Source: an uncultured Clostridia bacterium (GTDB taxonomy: Bacteria; Bacillota; Clostridia; Oscillospirales; Ruminococcaceae). From it: a DNA stretch of 32,479 nt. Shown here one piece after another: positions 1 to 7,035 of this stretch. The stretch lies in assembly GCA_947631115.1 (NCBI GenBank), contig CANRKB010000016.1:1-32479 (forward strand). Reading direction: 5' to 3'. The translations under genes and the position numbers were made by a program. Within the stretch, counting starts at the first letter, position 1; each line of letters opens with the position of its first letter. The notes under the pieces are model-generated. The model made no database searches. It was not told the DNA's origin and was given only the letters and a program-made list of their open reading frames with translations.

Positions 1-52
1 ATTCAGGCAAAAGCCACTGTTTGAATTGTTCTCTTTTTTGTTGCTCTTTCAT
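1..52 (-). CDS. Possible 5' end of a gene running off the left edge
   Basis: On the minus strand an ATG at 52 opens a frame that stays open to the window edge, beginning MKEQQKREQFKQWLLPE. The stretch is charged and Gln-rich and matches nothing I recognise. No good Shine-Dalgarno sequence precedes it. A TATAAT-like hexamer lies about 30 bases upstream on the minus strand, without a convincing -35 box. With 17 codons visible it may be chance. Confidence 0.25.
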   Translation of the reverse strand, partial: MKEQQKREQFKQWLLPE

Positions 53-105
53 TTGACCGACTTAACGGATTCAGGTATTATAAATAAGTGTCCGTTGCGG
101 GATTT

Positions 106-132
106 CCCGTCAACGGGTTTTCCGTTGACGGG
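106..132. repeat. Perfect 11-bp inverted repeat
   Basis: CCCGTCAACGG (106-116) and CCGTTGACGGG (122-132) form a perfect 11-bp stem with a GTTTT loop. Related degenerate arms flank it (CCGTTGCGGGATTTCCCG before, TTTCCCGACGACGG after), so the hairpin sits in a small cluster of similar arms. There is no T tract, so it does not look like an intrinsic terminator. Confidence 0.5.
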
Positions 133-180
133 TTTCCCGACGACGGTGAAAAACGTGTACGGTAAAAGCCCTGCGGGAGG

Positions 181-242
181 TTAGAGGTAAGAAGTAAGCG
201 CATTATCCGCCTTACGGCGGATAACGCTGTAAGAGGTAAGAA
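181..242. repeat. Family C repeat: GTAAGAAG units flanking a hairpin
   Basis: Two copies of AGAGGTAAGAAG (183-194, 231-242) flank the hairpin TTATCCGCC (203-211) TTAC GGCGGATAA (216-224). The same GTAAGAAGTAAG string reappears at the end of hemW, and the ATCCGCC/GGCGGAT hairpin reappears inside the repeat at 4009-4242, so this is part of a dispersed intergenic family. I see no gene between 53 and 914. Confidence 0.55.
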
Positions 243-294
243 GTCGGGGAGCTTTTGAGATTTAAAGTTATTTGATTATCAAAAGAAGAAGCTG

Positions 295-330
295 GAGGCT
301 AGAGTGAATTTAACTCTAGCCTCTTTTTTT
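295..330 (+). terminator. Intrinsic terminator
   Basis: GAGGCTAGAGT (295-305) pairs perfectly with ACTCTAGCCTC (313-323), followed by seven T residues (324-330). The form is right for a rho-independent terminator reading rightwards, but no upstream gene is visible on that strand. The arm resembles the GAGGCTAG repeats at 32279-32325, so it may be repeat-derived. Confidence 0.65.
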
Positions 331-371
331 GTGCGTCAAATCAGGCAAACAGTCTTTAGCTTCTTACCGGA

Positions 372-520
372 TACTGTAAATTGTCAACTGCCAACAGCGG
401 GTGCAGGGCGCGCAGCGCACTGCAATTTTCCCCCTTCCCCCTCGGGGAAGGGGGTAGGGGGTTGGGGCGAGTAAACGTTATTTAGAAAAACAGCGTTTGA
501 AAAGAACAACTTTTATACAA
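372..520. repeat. Composite B-end/D repeat (copy 1) with G-rich hairpin
   Basis: The unit starts with a family B end (TACTGTAAATTGTCAACTG), followed by a GC-rich spacer and the hairpin CCCCCTTCCCC (430-440) CTC GGGGAAGGGGG (444-454). The right arm runs on into two more G runs ending at 467, giving four runs of at least four G separated by two bases, a G-quadruplex motif. The same order (B end, D hairpin, GGGCGAG, ACGTTATT, then a TTTGAAAAG..ACAAC string) recurs at 26738-26925, which shows a repeated composite unit. Confidence 0.65.
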
Positions 521-562
521 GCGGAACGAAATTTCTTTCCCGCTCAAAGGTTTTTTCACACT

Positions 563-812
563 TAAGGTTGTTCTCCGTTTAAAACATCTTTGTAAGATTG
601 AGATTTTCAAAATAATGATTTTGAAAATCTCAATGTGGGGAAAACTCTTGTTTTCCCCACACCCTTTAGCGCCTTTGGAAGCGTTATTGAGGGAAAACTT
701 TTTTGAAAAAAAGTTTTCCCTCAAACTCCCTTTCAAAAAACTTTCGTGCCGCCGCCTGAAATGCGGTTTTGATGTTAAACGATGTTCGCCGCTCGAAACA
801 AATTCTAGTCTC
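563..812 (+). repeat. Family A multi-hairpin repeat, copy A1
   Basis: This is a block of about 250 bp with three perfect hairpins. Hairpin a is 597-613 with 618-634 (17 bp, loop AATG). Hairpin b is TGTGGGGAAAAC (634-645) with GTTTTCCCCACA (650-661). Hairpin c is 687-702 with 709-724 (16 bp). A conserved tail follows, containing TTTCAAAAAACTTTCGTGCC and GTTCGCCGCTC. The same order occurs at 10156 and 27626. Hairpin a has a different sequence here but keeps its pairing. Short open frames across it read through the hairpins and are not credible genes. Strand is arbitrary. Confidence 0.8.
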
Positions 813-914
813 TTGCCTCTAAATTTCTAGCCTCTGGTTGCAGTTTTTTGCAGTCATTTCCCGTTTACTATCTGCCTAGCGGAAAGAAAACCGCAAATAA
901 ACAGTAAAGGAGGA

Positions 915-2282
915 ATGAGTTTGGGTCTTATGGATCTGCTGTTCGGAAGAAACAGGCTAACGAGCGCGGGCGTTCTCTCGGAGTTCTATTCGGGCGACCT
1001 CGCAAAATGGAAGGACATCTATTCGGGCGGCGGGAGCTGGCGTTATGTCAGAAAAGGCGGCTTGAACAGCGGCGGTATGCGAAAAATAGCGTCGCTCGGC
1101 GCGGCAAAGGCAGTTTGCGCGGAGCTTTCAAGGCTATGTTTTACGGAAACTTCGGGAGCAACGTCCGCCGACAACGAAACCGCGCAGTTCATTCAAAAAG
1201 TCCTCTCCGACAACAATTTCGCGGAACGCTTCGCAGACTTCACCGAAAAGATGTTTGCGCTGGGCGGCGGGGCAATCAAGGTCTACTATGACGGCGGCGT
1301 TAAGCTCGATTTTGTTCCCGCGGACAGGTTTGTCCCGACAAAATGGGACGCGGGCGGCATTTATGCGGGAGCGTTCGGCTCGGCAGTTTGCGCGGACGGA
1401 AAGAACTACGTTCTCGCGGAAACGCAAAGGCTTTCGGACGAGGGGCTTGTAATTGAAAATAAGCTCTACCGCGAGAGCGGCTCTGAAGCGGAGCTTAAGG
1501 AGGTATATCCCGGGCTTGCGGAAAAGACGGTAATAAAGGGGCTTGAAAAGCCGCTGTTCGTTTATTTTCGGGCAGGCGCCGGCTCTGTAAAGCAATGCGG
1601 CGCGCTCGGGACTTCGGTCTTTGCGGGAGCGGAGGACACCTTAAAATCGCTCGACATCGTCTTTGACAGTCTTTCGAGAGAATTTGTCCTCGGCAAAAAG
1701 CGCATTATTGTGCCGAGCTATGCGGTGCGCGGAGAGTATGACGAAAACGGAGAGCTGAAACGTTATTTCGACGTGAACGACGAAGTGTTCGAGGCGTTTT
1801 CCACTTCCGACACGGAGGACCTTAAAATTGCAGACAACACTGCCTCGCTTCGTGTAACGGAGCATATCGAGGCGCTCGGAGAGCTGCTTGACCTGCTTTG
1901 TATGCAGGTAGGACTGTCGGAGGGCGCGTTGTCCTACAAAAACGGAACGATACGCACCGCTACCGAAGTTGTCAGCAGAAACAGCCGCACCTACCGCACG
2001 GCTGCATTTTACAGAAAGCTTATAGCAAGAGGACTTGAAGAAGTCGCAAGAAAGATCTGCCTGCTCGGAAAGATGTCGGGCGAGCTTTCGCAAAGCGCTT
2101 CGGAAAACATTGTGTTCGGCTTTGCCGATGGGGTGTGCGAGGACGACAGCGCAAAGTCCGAGCGTGCGAGAGCTTTATATTCAAGCGGACTTATTTCAAG
2201 AGCGAGAGCGCTTTCGGAAATTTACGGCGTTTCGCTCGCTGACGCAAAAGCAATGGAAAGAGAGGATTTTAATGCAGACTGA
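915..2282 (+). CDS. Phage portal protein, A118/SPP1-gp6-like
   Basis: This is a 455-residue protein with the character of portal proteins from A118/SPP1-type siphoviruses. In such phages the portal forms the dodecameric ring at one capsid vertex through which DNA is packaged. Supporting features are the length, a conserved C-terminal segment with TATEVVSRNSRTYRT (about residues 359-373) that resembles the A118 portal family, and its position directly before scaffold and capsid genes. AAGGAGG (907-913) is too close to the ATG at 915, so the in-frame TTG at 921, with 7-nt spacing, may be the true start. No terminase gene precedes it; repeats fill the upstream region. The frame is fully open, which suggests it has been maintained. 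The family assignment is from recollection of the family, not from a search. Confidence 0.8.
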   Translation: MSLGLMDLLFGRNRLTSAGVLSEFYSGDLAKWKDIYSGGGSWRYVRKGGLNSGGMRKIASLGAAKAVCAELSRLCFTETSGATSADNETAQFIQKVLSDNNFAERFADFTEKMFALGGGAIKVYYDGGVKLDFVPADRFVPTKWDAGGIYAGAFGSAVCADGKNYVLAETQRLSDEGLVIENKLYRESGSEAELKEVYPGLAEKTVIKGLEKPLFVYFRAGAGSVKQCGALGTSVFAGAEDTLKSLDIVFDSLSREFVLGKKRIIVPSYAVRGEYDENGELKRYFDVNDEVFEAFSTSDTEDLKIADNTASLRVTEHIEALGELLDLLCMQVGLSEGALSYKNGTIRTATEVVSRNSRTYRTAAFYRKLIARGLEEVARKICLLGKMSGELSQSASENIVFGFADGVCEDDSAKSERARALYSSGLISRARALSEIYGVSLADAKAMEREDFNAD

Positions 2283-2712
2283 TGTAACCGAAAACAATAA
2301 AACTGCCGAGAATGAAAAGCCCGGCGATATTTCAGAAAGCAAGGCGGGCGCCGAACAAAAGCAAAATGCCGACCAAACCGCCGAGCAGACCGCCGAGCAA
2401 AATGCGGAGCAGAAGCCCGAAACCTCGCCCGAAGCAAAGCGCATAGAGGAACTTAGCGAAAAGCTTTCGGACGCGGAGACAAAGCTTTATCTGCTTCTTG
2501 CGGGGATAGCCAAAGAGAAGCTCCCCGAGGCAACTAGGCTTTTTCGCCTGATGTCCAAGGAGGGCAGAACTCCCGAAGAAGCCGCGCAGTTGATAGCCGA
2601 ATCCTATCCCTATCTCAGAAGCGTAAGGCATGAAGTGCCGCGCTTTTCCGCGAGCGGCTCGGGCGACGGCGACGGGTTTACGGCGATACGCAGCATTTTT
2701 GCGAAACGCTGA
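2272..2712 (+). CDS. Phage capsid scaffold protein (probable)
   Basis: A 146-residue acidic protein starts at the ATG at 2272, preceded by AGAGAGGA, and overlaps the portal stop by 11 nt, suggesting translational coupling. Residues about 25-50 are a low-complexity stretch of repeating A-E-Q (QTAEQTAEQNAEQ). A helical segment (EELSEKLSDAETKLYLLLAG) follows, and a short basic C-terminus ends FAKR. A small, acidic, coiled protein between portal and major capsid is the standard place and look of a scaffold, which directs capsid assembly through its C-terminal helix and then leaves. The usual length is nearer 180-200, so this one is short. Function is inferred from position and composition. Confidence 0.65.
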   Translation: MQTDVTENNKTAENEKPGDISESKAGAEQKQNADQTAEQTAEQNAEQKPETSPEAKRIEELSEKLSDAETKLYLLLAGIAKEKLPEATRLFRLMSKEGRTPEEAAQLIAESYPYLRSVRHEVPRFSASGSGDGDGFTAIRSIFAKR

Positions 2713-2721
2713 ACGTTTCGC
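2701..2721 (+). other. Hairpin around the scaffold stop codon
   Basis: GCGAAACG (2701-2708) and CGTTTCGC (2714-2721) form a perfect 8-bp stem whose loop (CTGAA) contains the scaffold stop codon. No T tract follows, so it is not a normal terminator. It could protect the 3' end of a processed mRNA or mark the edge of the repeat that begins just after it. Confidence 0.45.
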
Positions 2722-2901
2722 AGTATACAGTTGAAAGTGTATAGTATGCAGCATAGGTGTCCGCCTTTCGGCGGACGGCATTTAGATTGTTTTTAATCAA
2801 TAGGCATACAAAAACTTTTATACTTGATAACAATCAAAAAATGTCCGCTTAAGCGGACACATTATACTGAATACTGTACATTGTAAACTGTCAACTGACA
2901 A
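2721..2901. repeat. Family B palindromic repeat, copy B1
   Basis: An imperfect palindrome of about 180 bp fills the scaffold-capsid gap. Outer ends are CAGTATACAGTTGAAAG and, inverted, CATTGTAAACTGTCAACTG. Inside are GTCCGCC (2759-2765)/GGCGGAC (2770-2776), then GATTGTT (2785-2791)/AACAATC (2829-2835) enclosing ATCAA (2796-2800)/TTGAT (2824-2828), then the perfect palindrome TGTCCGCTTAAGCGGACA (2842-2859). The same plan occurs at 4009-4242 and, as a left half, at 9993-10127. It looks like a non-autonomous mobile or palindromic unit. No gene is seen here. Confidence 0.75.
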
Positions 2902-2930
2902 CGGGGAGGGTGCGGCGGGGTTTATATATA

Positions 2931-3019
2931 GCTTAGTGGTTCTTCGGCAGCAACGGCGCGAATTACGGAGATTATCCGAAGAAGAATGTTAGGCGTGACG
3001 GTTGTTGCCGAGCCGAAGC
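2931..3019 (+). ncRNA. Candidate structured leader RNA upstream of the major capsid gene
   Basis: An 89-nt segment can fold with a multi-part closing stem: GCTT (2931-2934)/AAGC (3016-3019), GGTTC (2938-2942)/GAGCC (3010-3014) and GGCAGCAAC (2946-2954)/GTTGTTGCC (3001-3009, one G-U pair). Inside lies the hairpin CGGA GATTA TCCG (2966-2978). It is not part of the family B repeat and ends about 50 nt before the capsid start, so it would lie in that gene's leader. It fits no RNA family I know. It could be a phage translation or assembly signal, or the remnant of a lost small gene. Pairing was found by eye. Confidence 0.45.
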
Positions 3020-3070
3020 GATATGTAAGTTGATATTAACTTTTTAAATTTTGAAAGGAGTAATTTTATT

Positions 3071-3964
3071 ATGGCAAATACAATTGAATATGCAAAGGTT
3101 TTTCAGAAAGAGCTTGACAAGCAGATAACCGAGGGTTCTACCTCGGGTTGGATGGAGGACAATGCCTCTCAGGTAATTTACAGCGGAGGAAACGAAATTA
3201 AGATTCCGAAAGTTACGCTTGTGGGTCTTGCAAATTACGACCGTGACGACGGTTATACGGGCGGCGCGGTAACGTACGCTTATGAAACGCAGAAGATGAC
3301 TATGGACAGAGGCAGACGTTTTCGCATTGACGCGCTCGATGTTGACGAAAGCAGCTTCGGGCTTGCGGCGGCGAATGTAGCTTCCGAGTTTCAGCGCACA
3401 AAGGTAATTCCCGAAATTGACGCTTACCGTTATTCAAAGCTCGGAGAAGCTGCGGGGATAACAAAATATTCCTACACTCCCGACAAGGACACCGTTCTTT
3501 CGACCCTTATCGGTCAGATAACGGCGGTGCGCGAGGTCGTAGGCGGCGAGGGAGAACTTGTTGTGACAATGGCGCGATCGGTTTACGATATGCTCATGCT
3601 TTCGAGCGAGGTCACTCACTCTATCGACAGCGGCAGCTTTACTCAGGGCGAACTTTCGCTTGACGTAAAGACAATTTGCGGAGCGGCGATAATTCCCGTT
3701 CCCTCTTCAAGAATGAAGAGCAAGTACACTTTCAGTGCGACAGACGGCTTTTCCGAGGCGGGCGGCGCTTCTCAGATAAACTGGATCATCTGCCCGAAGG
3801 ACGCGCCCATTGCAGTCTCAAAGACCGACAATGTAAAGATAATCGCTCCCGACCAGAACCAGTTCGCCGACGCGTGGGATATAGACTACCGCAAATATCA
3901 CGACCTCTTTATCCCCGAAAACAAGAAAGCGGCGATTGCCGTCTGCAGTGCCGGTGCCGAATAA
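3071..3964 (+). CDS. Phage major capsid protein, A118-like (HK97 fold expected)
   Basis: A 297-residue protein is preceded by a clear GAAAGGAG site. The start (MANTIEYAKVFQKELDKQ), the segment EIKIPKVTLVGLANYDRDDGY and the later RRFRIDALDVDE fit capsid subunits of A118-like siphoviruses that lack a long cleaved delta domain. It would form the icosahedral shell together with the upstream portal and scaffold. The coding sequence is intact, with no frameshift. Unusually, repeats bound it on both sides (B1 upstream, B2 downstream), so it is probably not expressed from a normal compact phage operon. I am confident of capsid identity from context and motifs, less so of the exact subfamily. Confidence 0.8.
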   Translation: MANTIEYAKVFQKELDKQITEGSTSGWMEDNASQVIYSGGNEIKIPKVTLVGLANYDRDDGYTGGAVTYAYETQKMTMDRGRRFRIDALDVDESSFGLAAANVASEFQRTKVIPEIDAYRYSKLGEAAGITKYSYTPDKDTVLSTLIGQITAVREVVGGEGELVVTMARSVYDMLMLSSEVTHSIDSGSFTQGELSLDVKTICGAAIIPVPSSRMKSKYTFSATDGFSEAGGASQINWIICPKDAPIAVSKTDNVKIIAPDQNQFADAWDIDYRKYHDLFIPENKKAAIAVCSAGAE

Positions 3965-4008
3965 AAGAAGTTTTAGCCATTAAGGGTTAAACTCGCTCAC
4001 GGGCGTCG

Positions 4009-4242
4009 GCAGTGTACAGTGTACGCATTGAACGCCTCGCGTGCAACGCTGGGTACAGTATTCAGTAGAATGTGTCTGCTGACGCAGACATTATTAGATT
4101 GTTATCGGACTGAAGCGTTTTGGAGCACAACCGTAAAAGGTTTTCTCGTGTGCTTATTGTTCAAAAACAATCTAATATTATCCGCCGCAAGGCGGATACC
4201 ATAACTGAATACTTTACCCTGTACACTGTAAACTGTCAATGC
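4009..4242. repeat. Family B palindromic repeat, copy B2
   Basis: This is the longest family B copy and fills the gap between the capsid and connector genes. The left end CAGTGTACAGTGTACGCATT mirrors the right end ending CACTGTAAACTGTCAATGCG. Nested arms are TGTCTGC (4073-4079)/GCAGACA (4084-4090), ATTAGATTGTT (4093-4103)/AACAATCTAAT (4166-4176), a central AGCACA/TGTGCT with AACC/GGTT, and TATCCGCC (4179-4186)/GGCGGATA (4191-4198). Short open frames over it are artefacts. It ends about 20 nt before the next gene's ribosome binding site. Confidence 0.75.
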
Positions 4243-4285
4243 GCGTGGCTAACAAAGATGAAAAAGGAGAGGAACTACATAATAT

Positions 4286-4675
4286 ATGATAATAACGGTT
4301 GATGAATTTAAGGAAATGGGTTTTCAGGCGGTTGACGAAGAACTTGCGGCGGACTGTATAAAGCGCGCGGAGTTTGTTCTGAACGCGCTTAGCGGAGGGA
4401 AAGCAATTCCCACCGCCCTTGCGGGAGGATCCGCGGGGGATTATGTAAAACAAGCCTGCGCGTTTCAGGCGAACGCCATAATGCGCAATGAAAACGCGCT
4501 CAGAACGGAAAACGGAGAACTGAAAACCGAAAAGGTTTCTATCGGGGATTTTTCCTATCAGAGCAGCGCCGAAAACGACAGCTCCGCCGATGAGCCGTTC
4601 GACACAAACTTTACCGTCATAAGGCTTTTGAGAGCGGCAGGCTGTCTTTATACGGGAACGGAGGTCTGCGAATGA
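4286..4675 (+). CDS. Phage head-tail connector protein (probable)
   Basis: A 129-residue protein beginning MIITVDEFKEMGFQAVDEE. Its mostly helical N-terminal half and position right after the major capsid fit the small adaptor proteins (SPP1 gp15 / HK97 gp6 type) that dock beneath the portal. A strong AAGGAGAGG lies at 4264-4272, about 13 nt from the ATG, somewhat long. Its last codons overlap the next gene by 4 nt (ATGA), as is usual in phage head-completion modules. The sequence NENALRTENGELKTEKVSIG lies mid-protein, followed by the common DFSYQSS-type turn seen in connector proteins. The role is inferred from order and size. Confidence 0.65.
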   Translation: MIITVDEFKEMGFQAVDEELAADCIKRAEFVLNALSGGKAIPTALAGGSAGDYVKQACAFQANAIMRNENALRTENGELKTEKVSIGDFSYQSSAENDSSADEPFDTNFTVIRLLRAAGCLYTGTEVCE

Positions 4676-5007
4676 ACCCTATCCCGAATGGTCTTCTGGG
4701 CGATGAAATTACGCTATCAATGCCGACCGAAAGCGGCTGGTCGGATACGAGAATATCGAACGTCAGAGCGGAGAAAGTAAGCGCCATAGAGGACAACTAT
4801 AACATTCCGCAGGAAAAGACCGAGCTTTTTGTCTGGTATGACTGCGTGAATTCATATCCTAACGCCGATTTTGAGGCGGGCATGAGGATAAAATTCAGAG
4901 GAGAAGTTTTTGAAATAGTAAAGGTGAGGGAATATAAAGCAAATTCGCCCCACCACATAAAGATAACCGCGGAAAAAACAGGAAATTATAAGGCTGAGGA
5001 GGAGTAA
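4672..5007 (+). CDS. Phage head-closure / minor capsid protein (probable)
   Basis: A 111-residue, mostly beta protein overlaps the connector gene by 4 nt. The C-terminal half (FEAGMRIKFRGEVFEIVKVREYKA, then HHIKITAEK) has the pattern of small beta-barrel head-closure or minor capsid proteins, SPP1 gp16-like, which seal the connector after DNA packaging and receive the tail. It ends with an acidic tail (KAEEE). A GAGGAGG ribosome binding site for the next small gene lies across its final codons. Assignment rests on fold-like pattern, size and order. Confidence 0.6.
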   Translation: MNPIPNGLLGDEITLSMPTESGWSDTRISNVRAEKVSAIEDNYNIPQEKTELFVWYDCVNSYPNADFEAGMRIKFRGEVFEIVKVREYKANSPHHIKITAEKTGNYKAEEE

Positions 5008-5009
5008 AA

Positions 5010-5165
5010 ATGAGTGAAGAAAATGAAAAGACAAATATCGTAAAGGACAAGCAGCTCGGCAAGGCTTCCGACGAGGACGGATATAACATAGCAAAGCTCA
5101 TTCGACTCGGAAACAGGGAGCTTGAACGCCAGCTCAACGACAAGAAAACAACAGGCTTTCGCTGA
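5010..5165 (+). CDS. Small 51-residue protein in the phage cassette
   Basis: A short frame follows a strong GAGGAGG site with good spacing and starts ATG at 5010: MSEENEKTNIVKDK, later NIAKLIRLGNRELERQLNDK, ending TTGFR. It is charged, probably helical, and matches no family I know. It sits where complete phages of this type carry tail-completion, tail-tube and tape-measure genes, so it may be a small phage protein or what is left after an internal deletion. Coding is supported by the ribosome binding site and by spacing of 2 nt upstream and 18 nt downstream. Confidence 0.6.
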   Translation: MSEENEKTNIVKDKQLGKASDEDGYNIAKLIRLGNRELERQLNDKKTTGFR

Positions 5166-5183
5166 TCTACGGGAGGGCGTTTT

Positions 5184-5525
5184 ATGACATTAACTATCGG
5201 CAATACAGAGTATAACTGTAAAAAACTGGATATAAAGCGCGAGCTGAGGTGTACGGATGTAAACTACAACACGCAGGGCGATATGCTCATAGACCTTGTA
5301 AAAAGAAAATATCTTATAGAAGCGACCTTTGAGCCTATGACGGGAAAAGAGCTTGCGGCATTGAGAGAAAGCTGCGGGCAGATATTTGTAACCGTAGGTT
5401 TTGACGCTCCCGAGGGGTATCTCGAAAGGGAGTTTCATGTCATGAACGAGCCTGCGCCCGAGTTTATATCCGTAAACGGCGTTAAAATGTACGGCGGCGT
5501 AAAGCTCGAATTTAAAGAGAAATGA
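5184..5525 (+). CDS. DUF6711-like phage tail protein
   Basis: This 113-residue protein follows GGGAGGG by a short spacer. It contains NTQGDMLIDLVKRKYLIEAT, then a -PMTGKELAAL- segment and FVTVGFDAPEG. This matches the pattern of a small siphoviral tail protein family (DUF6711), in which a conserved G-D-(M)-x-x-D-x-x-x-x-K-R-K motif precedes a 'P-L-T' turn. In complete phages the gene is close to the tape measure and tail-tip genes. Here the tape measure and tube genes are absent and the next gene is the tail-tip protein, 9 nt downstream. The family call is by recollection of the motif pattern. Confidence 0.6.
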   Translation: MTLTIGNTEYNCKKLDIKRELRCTDVNYNTQGDMLIDLVKRKYLIEATFEPMTGKELAALRESCGQIFVTVGFDAPEGYLEREFHVMNEPAPEFISVNGVKMYGGVKLEFKEK

Positions 5526-5534
5526 GGTGATATT

Positions 5535-7031
5535 TTGGTTAAGGTTTCCGATAAATTTATTGAGCTTTCAAAAAGCAACGGCAGAGAGGTTTTCTGCAAG
5601 ATAATAGCGGGGAACGAAGTCTTTCTTGACGACAGGATAATTGAATTTGATTTCGACGACGTTATCCATCCGAACTGGTATACGATAGGTTCTACCTGCT
5701 CAAACCGCTTTGCTTTTTCCGTGAGGTATACGGGAGAGCTTGAGGTGCATGACGAGGTAAGACCTTTCATAAGCTTCGACGGCGAAGAATGGTGTCCGCT
5801 CGGAGTTTTTTATGTGGCAAGAAGATATGTCCGCGGAAACTATGCGTCTATCATATGCTATGACAAAATGTACTCCCTCGAAATGGAGTATATCCCGAGG
5901 ATAACCGCGCCGACAGATGTAATGGAGCTGCTTAAAGACATCTGCGAAAACTACGGTCTGGAGCTTAAGCATGACATATTCAGATTTGACGTCACGGAAA
6001 TACCGCTCGGCGTAACGGTTCGCGATATGCTCGGTTATATTGCGGGGGTAGCGAGCGGAAATGTTAAATTCGACAGAGAAGGAAAAATTGATGTGCGGAT
6101 ATATTCGGAGATGAACCATTTTGATATATCGGACGAAAACTGTATAGACTACAGCAGAACGATGTCCCCCGCAAAAATTGAACACATCATAGTCGACACG
6201 GGAAAAGAAATAATCGAAGACGGAAAAGGCGGCGAGCTTATAACGCTCAAAGTTTACAATCCGCTTATGACGCAAAACTATTTAAGAAATTTCATCGCCA
6301 AATTTTCAATGATGTCGTTTTACGGCGCGGATATAATGATGCAGGGACTGCCTTATCTCGAATCGGGAGATCATATTTTCTTCAGAGATCCCCAGAAAAA
6401 GTACTATCCCATAGCCGTAAGCGAGATAGAATTTCACTATGACGGAGCTTTTACGGCGAGGCTTTATTCAAAGATACGCACCTATACGGACGCCGCGGAA
6501 CATCAGGACGACCTTAGCGTTGTCCTTGAGCAGCTTAAAAATTCTTTGGGCAATATCTGCCTTAAAAGCGTAAACGCCGAGGACGTCGTATTATCCGAAG
6601 AGGAAACAAAAGTAGCGGAGTTTAAATTTACTACTAGAGCAAGCGGAACGTTTGCGCAGGCGGATATAAACTTTACGCTTGACAGCGCCTCGGAAGTCGG
6701 CATAAGAGCCTATGTAAACGGAGAACTTTTGCGCGAAACGATACATAAATGCGTTCACATGGAAGACCTCGTTCATTTTTATTTTCTCGTGCAGGATATT
6801 CCGAGGGGAGAAAACGAAATTTATGTGACGATGAGGTCGATAAACGGAGAAATGACCATAAAAAGCGGCGCGCTTGAAGCAACGCTTGTTTGCAGGGGAG
6901 CGGCGGGCGGGGCGGAAAAAGTGCATGACAGGGAAATTATCTCCGAGAAAATCGGAACGCTGAATATACCGACAAAGCTTTTCTTTTGCGGTATAAAAGG
7001 CGACAGTATCACAACAACCGAAGGAGAGTGA
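5535..7031 (+). CDS. Phage tail-tip / baseplate protein
   Basis: A 498-residue protein starts at TTG 5535 after GAGGTGA. The N-terminal third has the architecture of Clostridia prophage tail-tip proteins: residues 1-20 SDKFIELSKSNGREV, then NRFAFSVRY (about 55-63), a stretch with CPLGVFYVARRYVRGNYASI and CYDKMYSLE, and a domain about 135-230 (DVMELLKDICENYGLEL onward). This suggests a Tal-like hub or adsorption protein. The C-terminal part (about 360-470) is rich in beta strands, as expected for a carbohydrate-binding or appendage domain. It would sit at the distal end of a siphovirus tail. No tape measure is present to specify a tail. Confidence 0.65.
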   Translation: MVKVSDKFIELSKSNGREVFCKIIAGNEVFLDDRIIEFDFDDVIHPNWYTIGSTCSNRFAFSVRYTGELEVHDEVRPFISFDGEEWCPLGVFYVARRYVRGNYASIICYDKMYSLEMEYIPRITAPTDVMELLKDICENYGLELKHDIFRFDVTEIPLGVTVRDMLGYIAGVASGNVKFDREGKIDVRIYSEMNHFDISDENCIDYSRTMSPAKIEHIIVDTGKEIIEDGKGGELITLKVYNPLMTQNYLRNFIAKFSMMSFYGADIMMQGLPYLESGDHIFFRDPQKKYYPIAVSEIEFHYDGAFTARLYSKIRTYTDAAEHQDDLSVVLEQLKNSLGNICLKSVNAEDVVLSEEETKVAEFKFTTRASGTFAQADINFTLDSASEVGIRAYVNGELLRETIHKCVHMEDLVHFYFLVQDIPRGENEIYVTMRSINGEMTIKSGALEATLVCRGAAGGAEKVHDREIISEKIGTLNIPTKLFFCGIKGDSITTTEGE

Positions 7032-7035
7032 AAAA

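Noticed and set aside
615-830. Open frames across the family A hairpins (615-830, 27560-27986 and the minus-strand frames at 482-736 and 10125-10703)
   Set aside because: They read through perfect hairpins and repeats, lack ribosome binding sites and have no family pattern; the repeat structure explains the open frames.
1-914. A CRISPR array or tandem repeat array in the repeat-rich left end
   Set aside because: The repeats differ in length and spacing and no unit recurs regularly with unique spacers.
1134-1595. Long minus-strand frames opposite the portal, activase and yidC genes (for example 1134-1595, 21443-22279, 29706-31187)
   Set aside because: They lie opposite clear, conserved plus-strand genes, show Arg/Val-rich shadow composition and have no ribosome binding sites.
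2940-3015. A tRNA or tRNA-like element before the capsid gene
   Set aside because: No T-loop GTTCGAATC-type sequence and no 7-bp acceptor stem in the right register were found.
2931-3040. A remnant small phage gene in the frame beginning after the TAG near 2936
   Set aside because: No start codon or ribosome binding site and no recognisable protein; the pairing potential explains the segment at least as well.
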